DNA from: Pinus tabuliformis
Taxonomy: Eukaryota > Streptophyta > Pinopsida > Pinales > Pinaceae
Assembly (NCBI GenBank): GCA_031772625.1
Contig: CM062817.1
Coordinates: 948,784,327-948,848,326, forward strand
Direction: 5' to 3'
DNA: 64,000 nt
Under the pieces are notes generated by a model that was given only the letters and a program-made list of their open reading frames with translations, was not told where the DNA came from and ran no database searches. Made by a program: the position numbers and the translations under genes. Of the stretch, positions 11,579-22,427 are shown one piece after another; position 1 is the stretch's first letter; each line of letters begins with the position of its first letter.

Positions 11579-13120
11579 ATGCAAGCCCACAGTCTAGCTA
11601 CCTTTGATAGTATTTGTAAATTTCCATTTCAACCAAACCAGCAGTACACTGCAGAAGTCAGACATAGGCATGTTATACCACACAACCTTAAGTATTGGCA
11701 GATTTTCTCCCATAACTCTCAGATCTACGATTTCATGAACAATGAAGGTGAATTTCGCAATTGTAAGATAGATATTGATTGTACAATAGACAATAATGTA
11801 GAAACTAGCTTAGATGTAAATATTTTTGATGTACATAAACTAGCTAAATTTACTAAACTAGAAATAGACATTTTAGAAAATGTAGAGGTAGATGAAATAA
11901 TGGATGATGATTCTGAGATTCTTAATTTGAAAAATAATTTTTTTCCTAAAGGATAAGCACCTTTAGAATATTTGTTTGACTCTAATGATGTAGCTAGGAA
12001 ACCCAAGATGGAACCTCTAAGAGCTGACATAGAAGAGTGTAATATAGGGACTAAAGATAATCCACAACTCATTAAGATATCTAAAGCCCTACCCCCACAT
12101 GAAAAGGTCAAAATATATCAATCTTTTTAAGGAGTTCCAACATGTATTTTCCTGGAGTTATGAAGACTTAAAATCTTATGACACCAGTATAATCCAACAT
12201 AAAATACCTCTAAAAGAAGATCATAAACCTTTCAAACAGAAACCTAGGAGGATAAACCCAGTCCTTATGCCATCCATAGAGAAAGAGGTTGAAAGAATGT
12301 TTTATGCCCAAATAATAGCACCCATTAGATACTCAGACTGGATTTAAAACTTAGTTACAACTAGGAAAAAGACAGGTGAAATTAGACTTTGTGTAGATTT
12401 TAGAAATTTAAACAAGGTCTCTTTAAAAGACAACTACTCCTTACCAAAAATGGACCATATATTGCAAAGGGTAGTGGGCTCATCTAGGATTTCACTATTA
12501 GATGGATTCTCTAGCTATAACCAGATATTAGTCCAACCTAAGGACCAAGACAAAATTGTGTTTACCACTCCTTGGGGTACCTTCATGTATTTTAAGATGC
12601 CCTTTGGATTAATGAATGCAGGTGCCACATTTCAAAGAGCTATGGATATAACTTTTGCCAAGGAAATCCATGACTTCTTAGTAGTATACCAGGATGACAT
12701 CACAGTCTTCTCTAAATCTGACAATGAACACTTAGACCATCTAAAAAGAGTATTTATCAAATGCAGGAAATTTGGAATTTCTTTAAATCCTAAAAAGACA
12801 CTTTTCGGTCTTGAAGAGGGAAATTTGTTAGGACACATCATATCTAAATATGGGATTAGGATAGACCTTGCTAGAATAGAAGACATTTTGACCATTTCCC
12901 ATCCCGAAAACATTAAAGAGATACAATCATTTCTAGGTAAGATTAATTTTCTTAGGAGATTCATCTCTAATCTAGCAAGATTAATTAGGGAATTAAATAA
13001 CATGCTAAGAAAGGACTTAGAAATTAAATGGACTTTGGAGGCCAAACAATCTTTTGAAGCTATCAAGGAAGCTTTAACCAAGACTCCAGTCTTAATTAGT
13101 CTTGACTTTAGCAAAGATTT
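11579..13120 (+). pseudogene. Element A reverse transcriptase with N-terminal linker
   Basis: A linker (to about 12090) leads through a frameshift near 12100 into RT. Seen: the entry region WSYEDLKSYDT, fingers QKPRRINPVL, a TAG at 12345 right after SDWI, then LCVDFRNLN, SLLDGFSSYNQ, the FGLMNAGATFQRAM motif and the catalytic box YQDD (12687-12698), where plant gypsy elements usually have Y[IV]DD. GHIISKYGI and FLGKINFLRRFI follow. Both box aspartates are kept. RT copies the element RNA into DNA in the cytoplasmic particle. Confidence 0.9.
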
Positions 13121-13551
13121 TATTTTTTTGTTTTTCTTCAGAACACACCATTGCAGCAATCTTGTTGCAAAAGAACAATCAAGGATATGAACAACCAATA
13201 GCATTCTTTAGTAAATCCTTAAGAGATGCCACACTCAAATACAATATCATGGAAAAACAGGCTTTATCTTTGGTTAAGGCTATCAAATATTTCAAAGTAT
13301 ACAATCTATACTCTCACATTATTGCTTATGTTCCAAACTCTATAGTTAAGGACATTTTGACTCAAAATGGGCCTGCACGTAAAAGAGGCAAATGGATTGC
13401 CACAATATTGGAATATGACATAGAGATAAAACCCACCAAGCTCATCAAAGGCCAAGGTTTAGCCAAACTCATGGCTAAATCGAACTGTCAGGCCCTTGAT
13501 ATCAACTTCATTAGTGCCCTTGATGATCAGGAGGAGATGGCGACTCCATAG
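13102..13551 (+). pseudogene. Element A RNase H, the usual gypsy domain
   Basis: Frame-shifted from RT at a T-rich run (about 13118-13139). It reads IAAILLQKN, IAFFSKSL, the Glu-bearing YNIMEKQALSLV and RGKWIATILEYDIEI, matching the RNase H that follows RT in gypsy elements. The first catalytic Asp falls at the frameshift and cannot be confirmed. Confidence 0.8.
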
Positions 13552-14840
13552 ATCAGTGAAGATTTTACTAAATCACCATGGTATGCAGATATTACATTTG
13601 TATTACTAAACTTACAAGCTCCTCCTGGATTGACAAGAGCTAAAGCTAGATTCTTAAAGATGAAGTCATTAAGATATTGTGTTATAGATAATGCATTGTT
13701 TTGGAAAGACAATAGTGGTATTATTTTAACTTGTTTACTGAAAGATGAAGCTGACAAGATTTTACAAGAGTTTCATGCAGGGGATTGTGGAGGACACTTG
13801 TACTAGAAGAGTACTGCTGACAAGATTATGAGGCTGGTTTCTATTGGCCTACTTTGTTTGCAGATGTTAAAAAACATGTGACCTCTTGTCATAAATGCTA
13901 GATTTTTGAAGGAAAGAGAAAACTTTTACCCTTGCCTCTTAAACCAATTTCCACTGAAATGTCATTCCAACAATGGGGGTTGGACTTCACTGGAGAAATA
14001 CACCTAGCCTCCTCAGCTTAGCATAAGTGGATTCTAACAACCACAGACTATTTTACCAAGTGGATAGAGGCCATACCTTCTAGGCAAGCCACAGACATTG
14101 TCATAATCACCTTCCTAGAGAGTAATATCCTTTCAAGATTTGGATGTCCACAGAAGCTGATTATTGATAATGCAACAACCTTTAAATCCAAAAGAATGAT
14201 ATATTTTTGTAACAAATACCACATCAGCCTTGGCCATTCCATAGCCTATTACCCTCAAGGTAATGAAATAGTAGAGTCATCCAATAAAAGTCTAGTCAAC
14301 ATTATCAAAAAGTTACTGGAGTATAACAAAGAGACATGGAACAAGAAGTTAGTCAAGGCCTTATGGGCAAATAGACTGACTACTAAGAAGTCCATTGGAA
14401 CATCACCCTATCAGCTGGTTTATGGGATGGATGCAGTTTTTCCATCATCCTTAGGAGTGCCAGTCATGAAGATCCTTTAGGAATTATAGGTGGAACCAAA
14501 TGATATTCAAAGAAGAATAAATCAGACCATACACCTGCAGCAGACTAGAGAAGAAGTATATGTAAAATCATAGGTAATCCAGGAAAAAATCAAGAAAGTC
14601 TTTGATAAAAAGACTAAAGAAGATGATTTTCACATAGGAGATAATGTCCTTAAGTGGGATCCAAGGAGAGAAGACAAAGGCAAGCATGGAAAATTTGATT
14701 TTCTATGGCAGGGGCCTTATGTCATTTATGGCTACAGAGGCAACAATGCCTTTTTCTTTAGAAACATAGATGGGTCAGATCTACCAGGAGGACCTGTTAA
14801 TGGTAGGATGTTGAAGCATTACTTTTCCACTGACTTACAA
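13552..14840 (+). pseudogene. Element A integrase
   Basis: An N-terminal His/Cys zinc finger is readable over several frames (FHAGDCGGH near 13770, then Cys-His-Lys-Cys near 13890). The catalytic core keeps all three acidic residues: Asp in WGLDFTGE (about 13977), Asp in IIDNATTF (about 14160) and Glu in NEIVESSN (about 14270). A C-terminal segment with KHGKFDFLWQGPYVI ends at the TAA near 14840. Stops at about 13805, 14021 and 14479 and frameshifts inactivate it. Confidence 0.88.
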
Positions 14841-14993
14841 TAATTCAATTAACTTTCCATCATTGTACATAAAATTGTAGAGTGTAGATTGGATTGGATG
14901 GTAATCCTTTGAAGTTGAAGCCCAGATAGAAGGCCCTAAGCTTTGAAAGATTTACTATCATAAGTATGATTCAATAATGCAGATTCGGAGAAG
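14841..14993 (+). other. Element A sequence after integrase, cut by element C
   Basis: Non-coding. It resumes at 23561 after removal of element C and one GACAC. No motif recognised. Confidence 0.6.
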
Positions 14994-14998
14994 GACAC

Positions 14999-16116
14999 TT
15001 TTACACAGCAATTTGTCACCGTCCCTGTTACCCCTCACCCGCACACTGGAGGACTCATTCCGGGACCTGTGAGAAGTGAAATGACCTGAAACCACTTGCA
15101 TCATATTCCTCTAAGTATGAGCTTCATATGCCCTGAAGACATCTCCTGCAAAATACCCATGAAAACAGCTCTTTTTGCATTAGCGCGGGTCCACAGTTCA
15201 CTGCCCGTGCCAATAAGGGAAATCCTCTAAAAAGGGAGCGCCATTGGCGCTCTATCTCAGAGTCGCACTCGCGCCAACCGAATTGAGTAAAGTTTTTAAC
15301 CAACAAGCTCCCGAAGGTTCTCTTCAACCCATTCACCAACTGAATCTATGTTGAGCTAGGATGGTTTGGCTTCGAATCTCCATAGAAGGGAAAGTGGTTT
15401 GCCACCTTTCATGGAAGTTTCCAAGTGATAAAGCCAATCCCATGAATAATGTGGTTGATCCTATCTCTTTCTTCTCTATCTATAAAAGCTTGCCTCTATG
15501 CCTTGAGCAAGCTAGTCATAGTTACAATAGTTCCAGTTCCAGCATAGTGATAGAGAATACCAGGAGTTCAAGAGTTTGAAGCTGCAAGAGCCTTCTTTGC
15601 ACCCATAAGGCCAAATCTAAGTAAGGAGATTCTTGTCACCAAAGAGAGAGAGGCTTGTTCCCATCCCAACAAGCTTTGCAAGACTTGTGTAGCTAAATTC
15701 CCAGTCAAAGGAGGATTTGACGTCAGAACAATGGTTGTATTCTTCTTTGATATCTATCAATAATAGATGACTATCATTATGGTTCCACTCTCATTGGCTT
15801 ATGATTGATGTTGAGTTATATCTTTTCTGACTGATATATAGTTGCATCTATTGGATTTTCTGCTTGTATTTGTGTTGTCCTTTGCATGTGCAGGTGTCCA
15901 ACCACGGATATCATGGGGATCGTGACCAGCCGAGGCAAAGGAACGAGGGCGAAGTCTCTTCTACGAATACTAGCGTTGGAATCCAAGTAGGTTCTCATCA
16001 TCCACTTCTTATTTGCAATTAGGAACTTGCGTGGTAGCATTGTTTGATTGTTGCTAGACCCGGTCTGGGCTAGTAGGGATCGTCTCTGTCCGCAGAGAGG
16101 ATTTACCTCCACAACA
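14999..16116 (+). repeat. Element C 5' LTR
   Basis: It starts TTTTACACAGCA where the 3' copy has the canonical TGTTACACAACA, and ends CCACAACA. A TATA box TATAAAAG is at 15481-15488. The 3' LTR has an extra 10-bp repeat of ATTTGTCACC near its start. Confidence 0.93.
15481..15488 (+). promoter_or_regulatory. TATA box of element C 5' LTR
   Basis: TATAAAAG in the LTR, conserved in the partner LTR at 22920-22927. It probably sets the start of the element RNA downstream. Confidence 0.6.
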
Positions 16117-16119
16117 ATT

Positions 16120-16137
16120 TGTCGACTCCGCTGGGGA
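16120..16137 (+). other. Element C primer-binding site (tRNA-Arg type)
   Basis: TGTCGACTCCGCTGGGGA, three bases after the LTR end. It resembles the TGGCGACTCCGCTGGGGA site known from Ogre-like elements. Confidence 0.75.
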
Positions 16138-18109
16138 TGTCTTGTCTCTTTGGTTCTCTTGTTTTGATTGCTTAGATAGCTTTTTTGGTTGGATGCTCTA
16201 TTGTCTCTTGCTGCTTGGTCTGTCTGGATATTGTCGACCAAGCCTTGGACTGCTTGTTTTTATTTTTAAGCTAGCAAACTTGATTGGCGCTCTTTTTTGC
16301 ATGACAGTCATGCCAATTGGCACCACTTACCAGTGTACAGCCCGCGCCAATCCTTAATTGGCGCTAGTTTTCCGCCTGACAGTTGCGCCAGGCCTGTGAA
16401 CTTTTCCAGTTTGCTTGTTTGCAGCCTTCCAAGCTTGGGTTTTGTGTCTGGCTACACCTTTTTCAATCACTTGAGTGTGTCAGAGTCTTGTTTGGCTGGT
16501 TTTGAGTTTTTTTTGGCAAATTATTAATTTGATTTCCTTTGATAATTACTTGAAGGTTTGTCTCAGTCTTTTCACAATTTTGCATCTTTTTGCTTTTGTT
16601 TTTGCAAAAAAAATTTCCCTTTGAGTGAGTGAGTGTTAATCGCCTTTGAGTGTTTTCAGTTTATGATCTTTGGAACTCACACCCATTTTTCTTGATTTGC
16701 ACTTGATTGGTTCTTAGATTACATTAGAATCATCGTGTGTTTGAGAATTCTCTTGCATAGATCACACTTGCACAATTAGAATTCTCATTTTCAGGATATG
16801 AATGAAAAGTGTGCATAGATTACACTTGCATACTTTGGGTGTTTGCCATTGTCTATCGATTTCACGTTTTAGCCCTAGGACATCTAGTGGCTTTGCGTGT
16901 CGAATTTTTGATCTTCTATCATTCTAGTCGACTTTTTGGTTAGTCTCTTGCACTTGTTCAGTGGTTGTTAAGTATTTTATTGCGTTATTCGAGTGATTTA
17001 CTTCTTTTTCACTTGGATTCCGCTCGGCTTCGTTTTGGGCCTAGATCACATGGCTCATTGAAGTCTTTGGTGTTTTCTTTTGGTTTGAAGGACTGCCTTG
17101 GTTTTTTGGGGACTTGATTGCATTCTCATTGAGTGAAGTTTGTCTCTTTTACTTTTCGTTGTTATCTCTCAAAATTTGTTTAGTGCACTTTGCCATTGAA
17201 AAGGAAACGAACAGTCTCTTTTGCATTGAATTAGTTAATGGAAATTAGAGCTTTTCATTGATTAGTGACTTTAAAAAAAAGTTTATTTTATTGCCATTAG
17301 TTGCATTGGAGTGGTTCTTGTTTGTTTATGGTCATTTTGTTTGATTGAAAATTTCTTAACTCTCTCGTAGTTAGTGTTCATCGAATGAAATGATATTCTT
17401 TGGCATATAGTTTGCATTTAGGGAATTGTGAGAGATTACATACGGTAGGACCTGGAAATCGAAACCTAATCAAAGATCAACCGTAAAATGAACTGAATGA
17501 ACTTAAAAACGCATTGGAACATAACGCTCACTATTTAGAGGTCTAGGCTAGAGACGTGCTCCGGCGTCGTTAAACCTAGTCACTTTTGTTTCACTTAAGG
17601 TTGGGTGATTCCTCCTTCCGTGACGCAACAAGTGGTCTAGCACGGACTTGAGCTCCCACGTACCGTCGAGTATATGGGGAGACCCCACTAGGTTATCATC
17701 CTTTATCCACAGGAAACCGTTTCTACCGCCTTACAAGCCGTAACGCACCGAACATAGCATTCGGGAAGATTAACTGCCGTAGAGGAAGTCCTTGGTTTTC
17801 ATATGATTGCCAAGGTGTATATGCAGTTTTACGGATTTGTTTGGTAAACCCTTTTGCCTAGTTCTCCAGAGTATTCACTTTTGATCCTTTTTGGACTCCT
17901 TAAAAGAAAAGGCTCACTTGCGAATTTATCACTTCGGGCTCACTAAACATTCGAAGGAGACTAGAGTCATCTTTTTGTCCTTTTCTCGACTCTTCAAACA
18001 TGAAAAGGTCAAGTTGTGTCCTTACGTCTTAAAATTTATTCGTCCGCTTTCACATTTACCTGGTTAGATCTTGTTTGCGTTAGCTTGAGTAGGCTTCTTT
18101 TCGTTCTCG
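16138..18109 (+). other. Element C 5' leader, about 2 kb, non-coding
   Basis: No credible coding frame. It holds a cluster of GCGCCAAT/ATTGGCGC inverted repeats (16285-16370), a segment present in inverted orientation in element D (16717-16836), and at least two interleaved inverted-repeat units just before the gag start (17869-17912 and 17963-18008). Confidence 0.7.
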
Positions 18110-19801
18110 ATGGCAACTTTTCTGGGGTTCACCAACCCGGGGGTCCCCTCTGACGGGAACCCTGGTCATTTCGCTCCTTTTGGAAATGTTGGTGCTCCTT
18201 ATATGGCGACGCTGTCCCTCCCAGGGTTAACTGTTGGGTTGCCGGTTTGGTTGTTCTCAACCTCTTTGGTCCCTGCCGTCGCACCGTCTAGTCAATCTGT
18301 TCCTCCACCTGAACAACATCATGTTGATTCTAAGGTGGATCTCTCCCCTTCTACGCCCACTTTTACGTCCTCATCTTCTACTTCACCTGGTGAAAGCCTA
18401 GATTCGAGTAACCAGGTGGCTAAGGAGAAGAAGAAGAAGACGAAGAAGAAGAAGGCTCCTAAGGGAGAGGTTACAAGTACAGCTCTTACTCTGAGTACAC
18501 CTGAAGTCAGGCCACCTTCTGCTCCTCCGCGGAAGGTCAAATTTCCTTGTAGATTATGCAAGGCGGACCATCTTCTTCGTGATTGTCCTGGCATCCCCAG
18601 GGTCTTAGAGGTATGGTCTCGTGATCTGGCCCGCCCCTCATCGTCCTCTGAAGCTCACGGCGATGCTACCTTATTAGTCAAGAATGGTAAGGGAAAAGGG
18701 AAGATTCAAATCCCCTGTAGACTTTGTGAAGGCAATCATCCCCTTCACCTTTGTCCACTCATGGATAAAGCCTCCGTTGTCTTGGAAAGTTTTACACCTC
18801 CTTCACCCCAACTTCCCATTGGTTATCAACGTCTCTCTATAGCCAGAGATCATTCCCCTGCTGACAAAGAGATTGATTCATATTCTTCTCTTGTCCAGCC
18901 TCCTCTTCCCGAACCTGGCTGTGCCCAGCCTGTTCCAGACCAACCATTGGTCGGAAAGAGTGTCGACTCGAGTCCGCCGCTCGCTCACTCTGTTTCGGAA
19001 GAGAATCACGCCCATGTTCTTCTCGTCTCTTCAGATTCTCCTGAGTCCCGAAATGACTCTCCTAACCCAGCTGCTCCCGAAGGTTCTCCTTCGGTTCCTT
19101 TAGCACATGGGGGCAATCATACGATTCCCCCACCAAGTAGTCTGGTCGCTTCCTTTGATTGGAATTGCCTGATCACCGGTCGCCTTCCATCCCATATGCC
19201 TTTCTAGATCACAGTACATGCCTGTGCTAAGGCAGTACCTGGCACTGTTTTGGATGAAGGGGCGTCTGCCAGTCTTATGCCGTACACTACTTAGCAAGCT
19301 TTAGGTTCCCCGCAGCTTGGGCCAGTCACTCAGAATCTGTTGGCCTTCGACGAAGGAGCCTGTCCATCTCTAGGAGTTCTCCCGAAGTTCCCTATTACTT
19401 TGGGAGGCAAAATTGTCTATATAGACGTCTTGGTTACCCAAGGTGTTTTAGACTTTAGTCTTCTCCTTGGTCGCGACTATGTTTACGCCATGGGGGCCCT
19501 CGTTTCTTCGCTTTTCCGTGTGGTTTGCTTTCCGCACGATGGAAGAATTGTGACTATCGATCAAGTGTCATTCGTTAGTCCCCCGATGCCTCCTGCGCCG
19601 TTGTCGTCCCCTCCTAGTTTTCATCCACCAGTTGCATCTACCCCACCACAGATCAACTACGTGGCCACCTATCCCATGCCTGGATCCAGTGATGCCGCCA
19701 TCGTGCATAGTGTCTTGGGGGCATTGGGCCCTGACTTCCAAGATGTTTCCCTTCCACCGGGAGTGGCAATCTTGGAAGCCCCGACTTTCTATTCATTATG
19801 A
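18110..19801 (+). pseudogene. Element C gag with two zinc knuckles plus retropepsin-like domain
   Basis: One frame from an ATG at 18110 to 19801 with only two in-frame stops (TAG at about 19205 and 19291). Order: a Pro/Ser-rich N-terminus, a Lys-rich tract (about residues 105-120), and two CX2CX3HX4C knuckles, CRLCKADHLLRDC and CRLCEGNHPLHLC, about 55 residues apart. A Ser/Pro-rich linker leads to an aspartic protease-like region, with DEGASASLMP near 19252 and LLLGRDYVYAMGA near 19470. The DEGAS form keeps the catalytic Asp. A Pro-rich tail ends the frame. There is no polymerase. The C-rich, GC-richer coding sequence stands out from the AT-rich surroundings. Two reversible-looking point mutations make this the best preserved gag in the window. 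Confidence 0.82.
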
Positions 19802-19809
19802 TGAAGTTC

Positions 19810-21300
19810 GGGCGGAGCATAGTTCCTTGTCTTGTGTCAAGCTCGTTAAAAAATGAAACAAAGAGTCCCGAGCATAGTTCTTGATCTTGTGTCAAGCTCG
19901 TTAAAAAATGAAACAATTCCCCCTTTCCAATCGCGTCTTTCAATTAAGACCTCGTGAAGCTTCATTCCATCCACTTCGTTGAATGCAATGAAGCTTGGGG
20001 GGCATGTACCTCATCCTGTGCCATTGCACTGGGGGCATGTGCATTTCCAACAAGCAGAGTCCTTCCTGGTTCAAGCTTGTGTCTCGAGGATAGTTTTGAT
20101 CTCGTGGCGACCTCGTTAAAAAACGAAACAATGTGTCCCGAGGGTAGTTCTGATCTTGTGTCGACCTCGTTAAAAAACGAAAAAAGGAGCCGAGGATAGT
20201 TTTGATCTTGTGGCCACCTTGTTAAAAAATGAAACAAGGGTTATGAGGATAGTTCTTTTACTGGGTCAACCTCATTAAAAAATGAAACAACTCCCTTTCT
20301 GAATCGAGTCTTTTGATTAAGATCTCGTAAAATACAAGTCGAGTCTTTCATAGATCTCGAGAGTGAACCTTCATTCCATCCACTATGTTGAATGCAATGA
20401 AGCTTGGGGGGCATGTACCTCGTTTTGCATCATTATGCTGGGGGCATGCGAACTTATAACAAGCATAGTTTTTCGTTTCAAGATTGTGTGAACATGAAAC
20501 CGAATCCAAGCAAAGTTCTCCATGGTTCAAGCTTGTGTAAAAATGAACCCATACCCGATTTACATCTCGTGATTGCCATTTTTATCCGCTGAATTCTGCT
20601 AGATGAGCCTTGGTTGTTTTCATTCCATCGTCGCCATCTCTTTGTCCGATCATATGATTTCACTTGGTTGTTTTTCCTTTCCTGAGGAACCGCAGCGATG
20701 AGTGGTTTTATTAGCCAACCTCTTGACCATTACATGTTTTGAGCAGTTCCACCATTACCGGAACCAGTTTCTACCCTTTATACTACTCATTCCTCTAGGA
20801 CGAGTCTCCTTTAAGCTCTTTTCTGACTCGTAAAAGATGAAAAGATTGCCGAGTATTTTTCCCTTTTTGACTCGTTAAAGAGAATAAAAATGGAGGTCTG
20901 CTTTCAGCTCTTTTCCAACCGTCTAAATATGAAAAGATTGCCGAGTTATTCCTCTTGACTCGTTAAACGTAAATAAGAGGCGGTCGTCTTTAAACCCTTT
21001 TCCGACCGTGTAAAAAATGAAAAGATCGTCGGACCCTTGTCGTTTCAGGTTCGTTAATGGTTACGAAACGACGTGATGTTGATCGCTTTTTTACTTTTTT
21101 AGATCGATATCACTACTCATGAAAAGTACTCCTCGATCGTAATGGTCGGGCGGTTCTGTCGAGCATTGTTTTATACTTTTTTCGGGCTCGGGAGACACAA
21201 CTTTACAAAAAAGGACCCCCCTGGAGTTCGCTTTTTTGCTGTCTTTTTGGACTCTCTAAATAGGAAAAGACGCCGAGTTCTTCCTTTGTCAGACTCGTGA
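19810..21300 (+). other. Tandem interleaved inverted repeats (H-type pseudoknot array), element C
   Basis: Units of about 41-54 bases follow one another, each with the order stem1-5', stem2-5', stem1-3', stem2-3'. Clear examples: 20507-20549 (CAAGC/GCTTG and GGTTC/GAACC), 20800-20844 (ACGAGTC/GACTCGT and CTTTTC/GAAAAG), 20942-20980 (CGAGT/ACTCG and CCTCTT/AAGAGG), 20981-21024 (CGGTCG/CGACCG and CTTTTC/GAAAAG) and 21030-21072 (CGGACC/GGTTCG and GTCGTTTC/GAAACGAC). Others are 21079-21128, 21160-21213 and 21224-21271. The gap between stem2-5' and stem1-3' is 0-2 bases in most units, and the last loop is about 7-16 bases. Several earlier units (19810-20300) keep only stem1. Function unknown. Confidence 0.85.
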
Positions 21301-21309
21301 AGACTTAAT

Positions 21310-22427
21310 GACATCAGATTCCATCATAATTACGCTCACAAGCATATGCTATCCCCGTCAAGCTTGCTAAAAATAACTAGGGTACTCGCCAGAAATGGTG
21401 GGGAAAATGGACCCATAATTATTGTCGTGTCGGCAGTATATCGCTCTTGAACATGGCACTAGTCTGCATTCGTGTCTGGGTGGGAACATCTCATCTTGTT
21501 TTACTCTAGCCTCTGTGGGTTTGGGTGATCCTATTTGACCTCTCATCTACTCATTTCCTTGTCACCATGACCTCTGCTCATTTGATGTCAAATACTGCCA
21601 AGTCCACTATCGTGCCGCCGATATGTTCAAGAGAAGTTGACCTCTGCAGAATTACAACCTCCCTCTGATACCTCACATAAGTCTGAATCACCACAACATC
21701 TTTCCTCTGTCTCGTGTCAATGATGTGGGAAACACTATGACCCACCTTTGATCAAGGTCACTTCCTGTCGACTTCAGCTCATTATCCAGGAAGCTGATCC
21801 AGAGACTCCCTTCGGTGCCTTGGAGCCTGCATGCCTCAATGGCAGGTTCTTCGTGTTCGACGAGAGGTTTTCATCATTGGCCTCCGATTGAATGATTCTA
21901 TGGGTGTTTGATGCCAGCTCATTGATTCACACACCGTAGATTTTACCTGTAGTACCTTGAGGGCCATTGTCATTATTGGTGGTACCTCTCGCGTCTGTTA
22001 ACAATTTTCATCATTGACTGGTAATCAGATGATGTTCGTGCATGTTTGACTTCAACTCCTGTATTCACATGCTTGGACTTGTAATCTGTTCGGGTCGAGG
22101 TGGAGCACAAGACCCTGGATTTTGTTTGTTGGAATCCAGGCTGCGATTTGTGGCTTATTATGATCATTACATGAATCATTCACTGGATGGCTGTGACCAT
22201 GCCCGAGTCTCTTTATTGATCCTCACTGGATGGCTGCGCCCATACCTTGGATCTAGATTGTTATGTACTCTATTACGGATGGCTGCGCCCATACCACATA
22301 TATCATGTACTTGAGATATCAGTTGTACTTCTTTACGCAGGTTCTCCGGCGGTCGTGTTTTCAGTCACGCATGTTCTTGTAAAGCATTTCACCCCTCTCT
22401 CTCGGGCCTCATGCTTTAGGGGGCATC
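21310..22427 (+). other. Element C 3' interior tail and polypurine tract
   Basis: Non-coding, alignable in part with 28140-29330 of element D. It contains near-repeats of GGATGGCTGCGCCCATACC (22215-22300). AGGGGGCATC at 22418-22427 directly abuts the 3' LTR and is the likely plus-strand primer. Confidence 0.7.

Noticed and set aside
13118-13139. Programmed frameshift site (T-run) between RT and RNase H of A
   Set aside because: The same element has many other frameshifts and stops, so simple decay explains it; no relative is available here to show conservation.
20850-20891. A full two-stem unit in C
   Set aside because: Stem 1 (CGAGT/ACTCG) is good, but the only stem 2 available (ATTTTT/AAAAAT) is simple AT sequence that leaves no first loop.
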